From Syntrophotalea carbinolica DSM 2380 (GTDB lineage: Bacteria; Desulfobacterota; Desulfuromonadia; Desulfuromonadales; Syntrophotaleaceae), in NCBI RefSeq assembly GCF_000012885.1, contig NC_007498.2, positions 2,108,001 to 2,172,000 of the forward strand: a stretch of 64,000 nucleotides of DNA, read 5' to 3'. Shown piece by piece: positions 56,201 through 64,000 of this stretch (position 1 is its first letter; the number at the start of each line of letters is the position of its first letter). The notes beneath the pieces were generated by a model. It had not been told where the DNA came from, searched no databases, and was given only the letters and a program-made list of their open reading frames with translations. The position numbers were made by a program, and so were the translations under genes.

Positions 56201-57229
56201 CTACCGGCAGGGCTGTGGCCAACCGGCCTGATCGAGGGGCCAATTGGACCGGGCGTTGAGATCCAGATCGGAGGTACAGCCCCCCGCAAGGTAGGCGTCT
56301 CCGGCAACACCGAGCATGGCGGCATTATCCGCGCATAAGCCCGGGCTGGGGAAAAATACCTGGAATCCTTCTTTAGCCGAACGCTCCCCCATCATGCGAC
56401 GCAGTCCCTTGTTGCAAGCTACGCCACCGGCCACCACGATGCGTTGCAGCCCTGTTTCCCTGGCCGCCCGCAGGGTTTTTTTGCAAAGTACTTCGACCAC
56501 CGCCTGCTGAAAACTGGCCGCAACATCGCGAAGATGATCCCCTTCGATGGGACCTTTCTGACTTTGCGCATAATACAGCAAGGCGGTTTTGATTCCGCTG
56601 AAACTGAAATCAAAGTTGGGTTTTTTAAGCAACGGCCGTGGAAAATCGAAGGCCTTGGGATTGCCCTCGGCGGCCAGCCGATCGATGACCGCACCGCCGG
56701 GATAACCGAGCCCCAGAAGCTTGGAGACCTTGTCGAAAGCTTCCCCCGCGGCGTCATCGAGGGTCCGGCCGACAATCCGGTACCGACCGATACCGTCGAC
56801 GCGATAAAGGTGGGTATGCCCCCCTGAAACAGCCAAAGCCAGATAGGGAAACGGGACATCCTGCTCCAACAGAGGCGCCAGAATGTGCCCTTCCATATGA
56901 TGAACGCCGACCAGCGGGATATCCAGCGACATGGCCATGGCCTTGGCCATGGACAAACCGACCAGCAAGGCACCCACCAGACCGGGACCGCGCGTTACGG
57001 CGATGCCTTCGATATCGCCAAGCGCAACCCGGGCCTGGCGCAAAGCATCGTCGACCACCACCGCCACAGCTTCCATATGTTTGCGCGAAGCCAGTTCGGG
57101 GACGACACCGCCATACAATGCGTGAACGTCGATCTGCGATGCAATGACATTCGACAAAACCTGGCGGCCGTCACGTACGACAGCCGCCGAAGTTTCGTCA
57201 CAGGAAGATTCAAGGGTCAACAATAACAT
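56201..57229 (-). CDS. tsaD: tRNA threonylcarbamoyladenosine transferase TsaD
   Basis: TsaD transfers threonylcarbamoyl to A37 of ANN-decoding tRNAs. The 342-aa product starts MLLLTLESSCDETSAAVVRDG. The metal-binding HHMEGH and the ASKHA motifs (AVSGGHTHLY, VVAGGVACNKGLR, CADNAAMLG) are intact. Confidence 0.96.
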   Translation of the reverse strand: MLLLTLESSCDETSAAVVRDGRQVLSNVIASQIDVHALYGGVVPELASRKHMEAVAVVVDDALRQARVALGDIEGIAVTRGPGLVGALLVGLSMAKAMAMSLDIPLVGVHHMEGHILAPLLEQDVPFPYLALAVSGGHTHLYRVDGIGRYRIVGRTLDDAAGEAFDKVSKLLGLGYPGGAVIDRLAAEGNPKAFDFPRPLLKKPNFDFSFSGIKTALLYYAQSQKGPIEGDHLRDVAASFQQAVVEVLCKKTLRAARETGLQRIVVAGGVACNKGLRRMMGERSAKEGFQVFFPSPGLCADNAAMLGVAGDAYLAGGCTSDLDLNARSNWPLDQAGWPQPCR

Positions 57230-57283
57230 GAAACAGGGTCTTCTTTCTGAACCGGCAGCCCGTAAATCGAGGCATGCAGAAAA

Positions 57284-58600
57284 TCAAAGCAGATTGGCCG
57301 CCAGTTCCGCCAACGGCGAACGCTCTCCGCGCATCAGGGTTATGTGCCCGGCAATGGATTGATTTTTGAATTTTTCCACGGCATAGGTCAGGCCATTACT
57401 CGATGAATCGATATACGGATTGTCAATCTGATACGGGTCGCCCGTCAGGACGATTTTGGTCCCTTCCCCGGCACGGGTGATGATCGTCTTGATTTCGTGA
57501 GGCGTGAGGTTTTGCGCCTCGTCGACAATCATGTACTGTTTAGGAATGGAACGCCCTCTTATATAGGTCAGGGGTTCGATTTCCAATATCCCCATTTCGA
57601 CCAGCTCCTTGTAACCGCGCTTGCGCTTGCCGTGCTCATCGACCATGCCAAGCAACAATTCGACGTTATCGAAGATCGGTTGCATCCACGGAGCGAGCTT
57701 TTCCTCGACGTCGCCGGGCAAAAACCCGAGATCCCGACCGAGGGGAAAGATGGGCCGCGACACCAACAGGCGACTGTAACTGCCTTCATCGGCCGACTTG
57801 GCCAAACCCGCGGCAATGGCGAGCAGAGTCTTGCCGGTGCCGGCCTTGCCCACCAGGGTAACGAGCTGGATGTCATCGTTGAGCAACAGATCGATAGCGA
57901 ATTGCTGTTCGCGATTGCGCGGGGTAATGCCCCACAACCCTTCCTTGGGAGGTTTAATCAGCGGTAAGACCCGTCCCAGGGCGGCATCGTAGCGCCCCAC
58001 GGCCGTATGGGAGGTATTGCCCTCGTCGACCAGGGTCAAACACTGGTTATCGAAAAAATCACCGTCGACATCGATATACCCCTGACCGTAGAAGCGGTCA
58101 ACCTGCTCGCGGGGCAGAACCGCCTCGTCCATACCGGAGTAGAGTTCTTCTATGGAAACCTTGTCCGACTCGTAATCCTGGGCATTAAGGCCGACGGCAT
58201 CGGCCTTGATGCGCAAGTTGGTGTCCTTGGTGACAAACACCACGGGACAATTGCAGTCATCCTTCAGTTGCATGGCTACCGCCAGGATGCGGTTATCGCC
58301 ACGATCCGCGCGCAGCTCCGGCGGCAGACGTTTAAGGGCCTGCTCGGAATAAAGAACCACCTTAAGCGTGCCCCCCTCAGGAAGTTGCACACCATCGATA
58401 AGGTGAGCCTGAGCGCGAAAGCTGTCCAGCAGACGCGAAACCTGGCGCGCATTGCGCCCTATTTCGCTGAGATCCTTTTTAAAGGTGTCAATTTCTTCGA
58501 CAACCGTGATGGGAATCATCACATCGTTGTCCTTAAAACGGAGCAGAGCCTGAGCGTCGTGCAGCAGAACGTTGGTGTCCAGGACGAAAACCTTTTTCAT
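57284..58600 (-). CDS. PIN-PhoH (YlaK-like) ATPase
   Basis: The start at 58600 (MKKVFVLDTNVLLHDAQAL, 438 aa) has GGGAGCGCC upstream. Residues 1-140 are a PIN nuclease domain (VLDTNVLLHD, then DNRILAVAMQLKDD, VTKDTNLRIKADAVG). Residues 220-438 are the PhoH ATPase: VGKAGTGKTLLAIAAGL (Walker A) and MIVDEAQNLTPHEIKTIITR (Walker B). Such PhoH2 fusions are RNA helicases/ribonucleases. It lies 54 bp from tsaD. Confidence 0.92.
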   Translation of the reverse strand: MKKVFVLDTNVLLHDAQALLRFKDNDVMIPITVVEEIDTFKKDLSEIGRNARQVSRLLDSFRAQAHLIDGVQLPEGGTLKVVLYSEQALKRLPPELRADRGDNRILAVAMQLKDDCNCPVVFVTKDTNLRIKADAVGLNAQDYESDKVSIEELYSGMDEAVLPREQVDRFYGQGYIDVDGDFFDNQCLTLVDEGNTSHTAVGRYDAALGRVLPLIKPPKEGLWGITPRNREQQFAIDLLLNDDIQLVTLVGKAGTGKTLLAIAAGLAKSADEGSYSRLLVSRPIFPLGRDLGFLPGDVEEKLAPWMQPIFDNVELLLGMVDEHGKRKRGYKELVEMGILEIEPLTYIRGRSIPKQYMIVDEAQNLTPHEIKTIITRAGEGTKIVLTGDPYQIDNPYIDSSSNGLTYAVEKFKNQSIAGHITLMRGERSPLAELAANLL

Positions 58601-59046
58601 GGCGCTCCCTTCAAAATGCCGAAATCGTTGGATGACGATACGCGGAAAACCTTGCAGGCCACGACCGGGGCCCGGCCATTTTTTGTGTACCCGGAAATGA
58701 AACACGGTGCATTGTGAAAAAAACTGTGTGAAACTACCACCGGGCGTCCGGTTTGGCAACCCCTTTGTCCTGCGTCGAAACGGGTTTCCCGCAGCGGAAG
58801 ATACGATTCTCAACACATCGGGTGTATTCTACAATAACAGGTCATTCCAGGTAAAATTCATTTTGGAAAATCCGTCAACCGAAGGCCGGCCGGCTTACCG
58901 GGGGCGTTTCGGCAAAGGGCTTGCGGCAAACGCTACAGCGTGCTTGACACAACCCAAGATATTGTGGTTTAAAGACCCCTTTGGTACAGTATATTGTCAA
59001 TGCGCACAAATTTCCCTTAAATAAAATACACAAAGGATCGTTGCAT
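58601..59046 (+). promoter_or_regulatory. Divergent region with nrdJ promoter
   Basis: The first half holds no gene. A TTGACA (58944-58949) is followed 17-18 bp later by gTTTAAA. The NrdR-box pair at 58952-58999 overlaps and follows it. Confidence 0.5.
58952..58999 (+). promoter_or_regulatory. Tandem NrdR-box pair upstream of nrdJ
   Basis: Box 1 acccaagatattgtgg (58952-58967) matches 13 of 16 of the ACACAATATATTGTGT-type consensus; box 2 gtacagtatattgtca (58984-58999) matches about 11. Their starts are 32 bp apart, three helical turns, the usual spacing for NrdR pairs. NrdR represses ribonucleotide reductase genes. Confidence 0.6.
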
Positions 59047-61281
59047 ATGATGACCACCGCGGATCTTGCATCCCTGCTCAGCAAAAACGCCCTCACCGTT
59101 CTCAAGCGCCGCTATCTCAAGCGCGACCAGGATGGCCGGATTCTCGAAGATCCGGCGGACATGTTCCGCCGTGTGGCCGACGCCGTGGCCGACGCCGAAA
59201 CCCGATTGGCTTCCGGCCAGGATGCCACATCCCTCGCCGACCGGTTTTACGACGCCATGACCTGCCTGGAGTTTCTGCCCAACTCCCCGACCCTGATGAA
59301 TGCCGGACGGGAACTCGGCCAGCTGTCGGCCTGTTTCGTGCTGCCCGTCGACGATTCCATGGAGAGCATCTTCGAGGCCATCAAACAGACCGCCCTGATT
59401 CACAAAAGCGGCGGCGGCACCGGCTTTTCCTTTTCACGCATCCGCCCGGCAAACGATGTCGTCCTGTCCACCAAAGGCGTCTCCTCGGGACCGATCTCCT
59501 TCATGAAGGTTTTTGATGCCGCCACCGAGACCATCAAGCAAGGCGGCACCCGGCGCGGGGCCAACATGGGGATTCTGCGCGTCGACCATCCGGATATCAT
59601 GGATTTTATTATGGTCAAAAAAGACCTTACGGTCCTGACCAATTTCAACCTTTCCGTGGGACTGACCGAGGCCTTCATGAAAGCCGTGGAAGAAGGTCAG
59701 GAATACGATCTGCTCAACCCGCGCACCGGTGAACCGCTTAAAAAACTCGATGCCCGCAAGGTCTTCGACCGGATTATCGACATGGCCTGGACCAGCGGTG
59801 AACCCGGAATCATCTTCCTCGATCGCCTCAACCGCGACAACCCGACCCCCCATGTCGGGGAAATAGAAGCGACCAACCCTTGCGGGGAGCAACCGCTGCT
59901 GCCTTACGAATCGTGCAACCTCGGCTCCATCAATCTGTCCCGCATGGTGACCGGCGATGGCGAAGTCGACTGGGAAAAGCTGCGTGACACCGTTCAGTTG
60001 GGCGTACGTTTTCTCGACAATGTCATCGAGATAAACCGCTACCCCCTGCCGCAGATATCGGAAATGACCTTGTCCAATCGCAAAATCGGTCTCGGCATCA
60101 TGGGCTGGGCGGACATGTTGATACTGCTGGGGCTGCCCTACAACAGCAGCCAGGCCATTGCCTTGGCGGACAAACTGATGAACTTCATCACCACCGAAGC
60201 GCGCGCCACCTCTGTCAAACTCGCCGAACAGCGCGGCGCTTTCCCCAATTTCCCCGGCAGCAGCTACGATCAGGCCGGCGACGGACCATTGCGCAACGCC
60301 ACCTGCACCACCATCGCCCCCACCGGAACCATCTCCATCATTGCCAACACCTCCAGCGGCGTGGAACCGATCTTTGCCGTTTCCTACATCCGCCAGGTCA
60401 TGGATAACGACGTGCTCGTCGAGGTTCACCCCCTGTTCGAAGCCATCGCCCATAAAGAAGGCTTCTACAGTCCCGAACTGATGAAGGCCATCGCTGAAAA
60501 AGGCACCATCCAGGGGTTTGACGAAATCCCCGAAAAGGTGCGTAAACTCTTTGTGACCGCCCACGACATCACCCCCGAGGATCACATCCACATGCAGGCG
60601 GCCTTCCAGAAACATACGGACAATGCCGTGTCCAAAACAGTGAATTTCCCCCACTCGGCAACGCGCGAAGAAGTGGCCGAGGTTTACCGCCTGGCCTATA
60701 AGGAAGGGTGCAAAGGGGTAACCATCTATCGGGATGGCTCGCGGGACATGCAGGTATTGTCCGTCGCCAAAGCCGAAGAAAAACCGGAAGAGCCCGCGAT
60801 TCCCGTCGAATCGGGCAAATCCGGGCACAAACGGGAGCGGCCCCGCGCTCTGACCGGAAAAACCTACCAGATGAGCACCGGCTGCGGCCCCTTGTACGTT
60901 ACCATCAACCAGGACAACAGCGGTCTGTTCGAATTGTTCACCACCATGGGCAAAGCCGGCGGATGCGCCGCCAGCCAGTGCGAAGCCATTGGTCGGCTGG
61001 TATCGCTGGCCTGGCGCAGCGGCGTACAGGCGCGGCAAGTGGTCAAGCAACTGATCGGCATCACCTGCCATAAACCGGCCGGGTTCGGTGAAAATCGGGT
61101 AACCTCCTGTGCCGATGCGGTGGCCAGGGCGATCCTGACCCACATGCAGATGGAAACCGACGACGACTCCGTGATCAAAACCGTCAACAACGGCGGCGCC
61201 TGTCCGGAATGCGGAGGCCCGGTCGAGCACGAGGGAGGATGCTGCGTCTGTCATGCCTGCGGCTATTCGGAATGTGCCTGA
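59047..61281 (+). CDS. nrdJ: Adenosylcobalamin-dependent ribonucleotide reductase
   Basis: NrdJ makes deoxyribonucleotides with a B12 radical and works without oxygen, fitting an anaerobe. The start at 59047 (MMTTADLASLLSKNAL, 744 aa) is chosen over a TTG extension. LPNSPTLMNAGRELGQLSACFVLPV, HKSGGGTGFSFSRIRP, TNPCGEQPLLPYESCNLGSINLSRM and TIAPTGTISIIANTSSGVEP are class II signatures. The C-terminus carries a zinc ribbon CPECGGPVEHEGGCCVCHACGYSEC. Confidence 0.97.
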   Translation: MMTTADLASLLSKNALTVLKRRYLKRDQDGRILEDPADMFRRVADAVADAETRLASGQDATSLADRFYDAMTCLEFLPNSPTLMNAGRELGQLSACFVLPVDDSMESIFEAIKQTALIHKSGGGTGFSFSRIRPANDVVLSTKGVSSGPISFMKVFDAATETIKQGGTRRGANMGILRVDHPDIMDFIMVKKDLTVLTNFNLSVGLTEAFMKAVEEGQEYDLLNPRTGEPLKKLDARKVFDRIIDMAWTSGEPGIIFLDRLNRDNPTPHVGEIEATNPCGEQPLLPYESCNLGSINLSRMVTGDGEVDWEKLRDTVQLGVRFLDNVIEINRYPLPQISEMTLSNRKIGLGIMGWADMLILLGLPYNSSQAIALADKLMNFITTEARATSVKLAEQRGAFPNFPGSSYDQAGDGPLRNATCTTIAPTGTISIIANTSSGVEPIFAVSYIRQVMDNDVLVEVHPLFEAIAHKEGFYSPELMKAIAEKGTIQGFDEIPEKVRKLFVTAHDITPEDHIHMQAAFQKHTDNAVSKTVNFPHSATREEVAEVYRLAYKEGCKGVTIYRDGSRDMQVLSVAKAEEKPEEPAIPVESGKSGHKRERPRALTGKTYQMSTGCGPLYVTINQDNSGLFELFTTMGKAGGCAASQCEAIGRLVSLAWRSGVQARQVVKQLIGITCHKPAGFGENRVTSCADAVARAILTHMQMETDDDSVIKTVNNGGACPECGGPVEHEGGCCVCHACGYSECA

Positions 61282-61294
61282 TAAATCGGCCGAG

Positions 61295-61555
61295 ATGCAG
61301 GAATGGGAGGATATCTGCCGGCAATGCGGGGCCTGCTGCTTCGAAAAGCTTCCCGACAAACATGGGCGGCTATACACCAGCAACATCGCATGCCGGTTTC
61401 TGGATGTGGCCACCCGCAAGTGCAAGGTCTATCACAAGCGGTTTGACGTCGGCGAAGGATGTGTCAAACTGACCCCTGAAGTGGTCCGTGAAGCCGACTG
61501 GCTGCCGGAGGACTGCGCCTATGTCCAACATATGCGCCGCGAAAAAGAGAAGTGA
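61295..61555 (+). CDS. YkgJ/YcgN-like cysteine-cluster protein
   Basis: The start at 61295 (MQEWEDICRQCGACCFEKL, 86 aa) is 13 bp after the nrdJ stop. CRQCGACC, then ACRFLD...CKVYHKR, and DCAYV fit the YkgJ/UPF0260 family, which binds zinc or iron. It is probably co-transcribed with nrdJ. Function is unknown. Confidence 0.85.
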   Translation: MQEWEDICRQCGACCFEKLPDKHGRLYTSNIACRFLDVATRKCKVYHKRFDVGEGCVKLTPEVVREADWLPEDCAYVQHMRREKEK

Positions 61556-61556
61556 C

Positions 61557-61600
61557 AATCCGGCGTGCCCTATGGAACCCATGGGGCACACCGGATTTTA
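61557..61600 (+). terminator. Intrinsic terminator of nrdJ operon
   Basis: aatccggcgtgccc and gggcacaccggatt form a 14-bp stem with one mismatch, followed by TTTT. Confidence 0.88.
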
Positions 61601-61641
61601 GGCGACAGCCTGCTTTTTCATAACCCGTGGGATCGAACACC

Positions 61642-62964
61642 ATGCCTGACCCCGTAAAGACCAAACCCGCTCCGACACGCCGGCAGGCCTGGTTTGGCTG
61701 GTGCATGTACGATTGGGCCAACTCGGCCTTCGCCACAGTGATTCTGGCGGCGGTGCTGCCGGTATATTTCGTTTCGCTGGTCCCCACGGCAGGCGTCACA
61801 CTGCCGATAATCGGAGGCCCGCTGAGCGCCTCGGCTCTGTGGAGCTATGCCGTGGCGGGATCCATGACCCTGGTGGCGCTTGCCGCGCCGGGCCTTGGCG
61901 CTATTGCGGATCGCAGCCGTTGCCGCCGACGCTGGCTGATGATCCTCTGCGTTACGGGCGCGTCTGTCACCTGCCTTCTGGCCCTGGCCGGCCCCGGCCG
62001 CTACCTGCTGGCGGCGGGTTTGTTCATGCTGGCCAACGCCTGTTTTGCCACCGCCAACATTTTCTACAATGCCTTTTTGCCGGCACTTGCCCAAAACCAT
62101 GAAATGGACCGCCTGTCGGCCCGGGGATTCGCCCTGGGCTACGTTGGCGGCGGCCTGATGCTGCTGCTCACCTTTTTGCTGATCCAACACCATGACGTGA
62201 TGGGTCTGGCAACCCCCTCGCAAGCCACACGTCTCGGATTTTTTTTGACCGGGCTTTGGTGGTTGTTCTTCTCCTTGCCGACGTTTTATTTTCTGCGCGA
62301 GGAAATGATTCCCCTGCCAAGCGTGAAATCGACCACGGCCACCGGTCTGCGCGCCATGTGGCAAGTCTGGAAAGAACTTCGGGACTATCCGGATCTGCTG
62401 CGTTTTCTGCTCGCCTACCTGTTTTACAACGACGGTATTCAGACCGTCATTGCGGTAGCCGCCATTTTCGGCAAGGATGAACTGGGACTGGGTACGACCA
62501 GCATTCTCGGCTGTTTTCTCATGATCCAATTCGTCGCCATGCCCGGCTCGCTGCTGTTCGCCCGCTTCGCCCACCTGTGGGGCGCCAAAAGAGCTATCCT
62601 GCTGTCCCTGGTTTTATTTACGGTGGTCACGGTATATGCCTACGCCATGCAACAGGCCTGGCAGTTCTGGCTCATGGGGTTGGTCGTCGCCCTGATCCTG
62701 GGCGGTAGTCAGGCCATCAGCCGCTCCTTGTTCGGAAGTTTGCTGCCACCTGGGAAAAATGCCGAATTCTACAGTTTTTATGCCGTCAGCGGCAAATTCG
62801 CCGCCATCCTCGGACCGGTTGCCTTCGGGCTGCTGGCCCAGATCACGGGCTCCAACCGCATGGCGATTCTCGGCCTGGGACTGTTCTTTGGGGCGGGTTT
62901 CGGCCTGTTGCTCTCCGTCAACGTGCAACGCGGCCGCGAGGCGGCCCTGGAGAAGACACCATGA
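61642..62964 (+). CDS. MFS transporter of the UMF1/Atg22-like type
   Basis: The 440-aa product (start 61642, MPDPVKTKPAPTRRQAWFGWCMYDWANSAFATV) has 12 membrane segments; WxxYDWANSAF is the UMF1 signature. GAIADRSRCRRRW is the loop 2-3 motif. The substrate is unknown. Its stop overlaps the glycerophosphodiesterase start (ATGA), so the two are coupled, hinting at a phosphodiester or glycerol link. Confidence 0.9.
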   Translation: MPDPVKTKPAPTRRQAWFGWCMYDWANSAFATVILAAVLPVYFVSLVPTAGVTLPIIGGPLSASALWSYAVAGSMTLVALAAPGLGAIADRSRCRRRWLMILCVTGASVTCLLALAGPGRYLLAAGLFMLANACFATANIFYNAFLPALAQNHEMDRLSARGFALGYVGGGLMLLLTFLLIQHHDVMGLATPSQATRLGFFLTGLWWLFFSLPTFYFLREEMIPLPSVKSTTATGLRAMWQVWKELRDYPDLLRFLLAYLFYNDGIQTVIAVAAIFGKDELGLGTTSILGCFLMIQFVAMPGSLLFARFAHLWGAKRAILLSLVLFTVVTVYAYAMQQAWQFWLMGLVVALILGGSQAISRSLFGSLLPPGKNAEFYSFYAVSGKFAAILGPVAFGLLAQITGSNRMAILGLGLFFGAGFGLLLSVNVQRGREAALEKTP

Positions 62965-63776
62965 AATCAAAGTATTTCGACCCACCGCGGCCAAGGCTGT
63001 TCGGTCACCGCGGCAACTCGGGCGATTTTCCGGAAAACACACTGCCCGCCTTTAGCGACGCCCTGGCCTGCGGCACGCCCTATCTCGAACTCGATGTGCG
63101 CGCTACCAAAGACGACGAAGTGGTTGTCATTCACGACGAGTCACTACTGCGCACCTGCGGCATCGACCGCCCCGTCGCCGGCCTGACCTTTGCCGAGCTT
63201 CAAAACTACGATGCCGGTGCGACCTTCACCCCGGACCAGGGGCGTTCCTACCCCCATCGCGGATGCGGAATCCGGGTACCGTTGCTGGCGGATGTATTGC
63301 AGGCTTTTCCCAGGGCCCTGTTCAATATCGAAATCAAACAGGAGACACCGGCGATGGAAACCGCCACCCTGGAAGTCATCCGGCGTGCAGACATGACCGA
63401 GCAGGTACTGTTGGCTGCGGAAAACGACGCGGTCATGGCCCGTTTGCGCCCCCTGTGCCAAACGGCCGGTATTCCGACCAGTTTCAGCTATGGCGAGCTG
63501 GTGAGCTTTTTCACCTGGCTGCAAGCCGGCGGACAATCCCCCTACCACCCGCCGGCACAGGCCCTGCAGATCCCCGAGACATACGAGGGGCAAACGCTGG
63601 TAACGCCCCAGTCCATCGCCGCAGCGCATACCCTTGGGATCGAAATCCACGTCTGGACGGTCAACCAAGCCCAAGACATGGAGCGCCTGCTGCGCATGGG
63701 GGTGGATGGCGTGATGAGCGACCGGCCTGCCGTTTTACAAAAAGTCGCCGCCCTCACCTTGCCCAACGATCATTAA
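62961..63776 (+). CDS. Glycerophosphodiester phosphodiesterase
   Basis: The 271-aa cytoplasmic-type GDPD (MKSKYFDPPRPRLFGHRGNSGDFPENTLPAF) has the catalytic GHRG, ELDVRATKDDEVVVIHDESL (metal Glu/Asp and second His) and NIEIKQ. It splits glycerophosphodiesters to glycerol-3-phosphate and alcohol. No signal peptide is present. It starts inside the last codons of the MFS gene. Confidence 0.94.
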   Translation: MKSKYFDPPRPRLFGHRGNSGDFPENTLPAFSDALACGTPYLELDVRATKDDEVVVIHDESLLRTCGIDRPVAGLTFAELQNYDAGATFTPDQGRSYPHRGCGIRVPLLADVLQAFPRALFNIEIKQETPAMETATLEVIRRADMTEQVLLAAENDAVMARLRPLCQTAGIPTSFSYGELVSFFTWLQAGGQSPYHPPAQALQIPETYEGQTLVTPQSIAAAHTLGIEIHVWTVNQAQDMERLLRMGVDGVMSDRPAVLQKVAALTLPNDH

Positions 63777-63803
63777 AAAATGCCAGTGGCAACAAAATTA
63801 CCC

Positions 63804-63833
63804 TTGACATATATAACCTGCGTGGTTATATAT
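63804..63833 (+). promoter_or_regulatory. Promoter with embedded palindromic operator
   Basis: TTGACA (63804-63809), 17 bp, TATATA (63827-63832). The spacer and -10 form a perfect inverted repeat atatataacc-tgcgt-ggttatatat (63809-63833). A repressor bound here would block the promoter of the following rubredoxin-like gene. Confidence 0.75.
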
Positions 63834-63890
63834 AGACCACGACTTGAAAGCACATCGGACATCCTGAATTTCTAACCGAGGGAGAAAGTT

Positions 63891-64000
63891 ATGCCGAATA
63901 CCAAAACCTGGCAATGTACTGTCTGTGGTCTCAAGCATGATGGCGACGCGCCTCCGAAAACCTGTCCCAAGTGCGGTGTCAACAGTAGCAAATTTATTAA
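63891..64000 (+). CDS. Rubredoxin-like protein, partial at right edge
   Basis: The reading starts MPNTKTWQCTVCGLKHDGDAP after GAGGGAGAAA and continues PKTCPKCGVNSSKFI to the window end. The CxxC...CxxC knuckles match a rubredoxin-type iron site as in rubredoxins or the C-terminus of rubrerythrin; here it is N-terminal, so it may be a rubrerythrin-like fusion or small rubredoxin. It runs off the window. Confidence 0.8.
   Translation, partial: MPNTKTWQCTVCGLKHDGDAPPKTCPKCGVNSSKFI

Noticed and set aside
59434-61425. A 663-codon minus-strand frame antisense to nrdJ
   Set aside because: Shadow of nrdJ; Gly/His-rich, without motifs.

Overview
The window looks like a chromosome segment of a strictly anaerobic, fermentative or syntrophic deltaproteobacterium of the Desulfuromonadales (Pelobacter/Syntrophotalea-like). 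This is inferred from a selenocysteine formate dehydrogenase joined to NuoE/NuoF-type diaphorase subunits, a formate channel, a putative H2-sensing [FeFe]-hydrogenase-like regulator with a SpoIIE phosphatase, a B12-dependent ribonucleotide reductase, a 180-kDa-type NAD-glutamate dehydrogenase and the tmRNA tag ADTDVSYALAA. No species-specific marker was read.

Layout. 1-6231 (minus strand): nucleotide-sugar genes (galE cut by the left edge, glmS, ugd, a second galE), separated by degenerate intergenic repeats and a decayed copy of a galE 3' end. 6232-7533: repeats, then about 960 bp without a convincing gene. 7534-27033: two mobile segments stacked in the 3' end of the tmRNA gene, bounded by three copies of its last 25-26 bp (7534, 15123, 27008). 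The distal segment (7534-15148) has no integrase and carries a complete type I Wadjet anti-plasmid operon, jetABCD, behind a Fic gene whose catalytic core is deleted. The proximal segment (15149-27010) carries a tyrosine integrase, an AlpA-type regulator, a replication-type ATPase beside an iteron-like array, an S49 protease, several coiled-coil proteins and two Mu-like tail genes. It has no recognisable terminase, portal or capsid gene and looks like a satellite or a heavily reduced prophage.

27011-37671 (minus): tmRNA, smpB, rseC-like, a DUF502 membrane protein, an amidohydrolase, panD-panC-panB and the large NAD-GDH. An intrinsic terminator only about 40 bp before panB suggests attenuation. 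38049-41334 (plus): an operon of a [2Fe-2S] ferredoxin, an [FeFe]-hydrogenase-like PAS sensor and a SpoIIE phosphatase. 41459-43510: a radical SAM protein, an acidic repeat-rich lipoprotein and a small unknown. 44029-53957: a formate block with focA, mobA, fdhD, a cysteine desulfurase, a gamma-carbonic anhydrase and a four-gene NAD-linked formate dehydrogenase whose in-frame UGA is followed by a SECIS-like hairpin. 54787-58600: rsmA, a DUF2062 protein, tsaD and a PIN-PhoH ATPase. 59047-64000 (plus): nrdJ behind a tandem NrdR-box pair, a YkgJ-like protein, an MFS transporter, a glycerophosphodiesterase and the start of a rubredoxin-like gene with a palindrome inside its promoter.

How the genes work together: FocA moves formate, the Fdh complex couples formate/CO2 to NAD(H) and possibly ferredoxin, FdhD with the desulfurase and MobA mature its molybdenum or tungsten cofactor, and the carbonic anhydrase could equilibrate CO2 and bicarbonate. 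The H2-sensor operon could tune this metabolism to hydrogen. The tmRNA island is the most unusual part: an anti-plasmid machine parked beside an element that seems to have its own plasmid-like origin.
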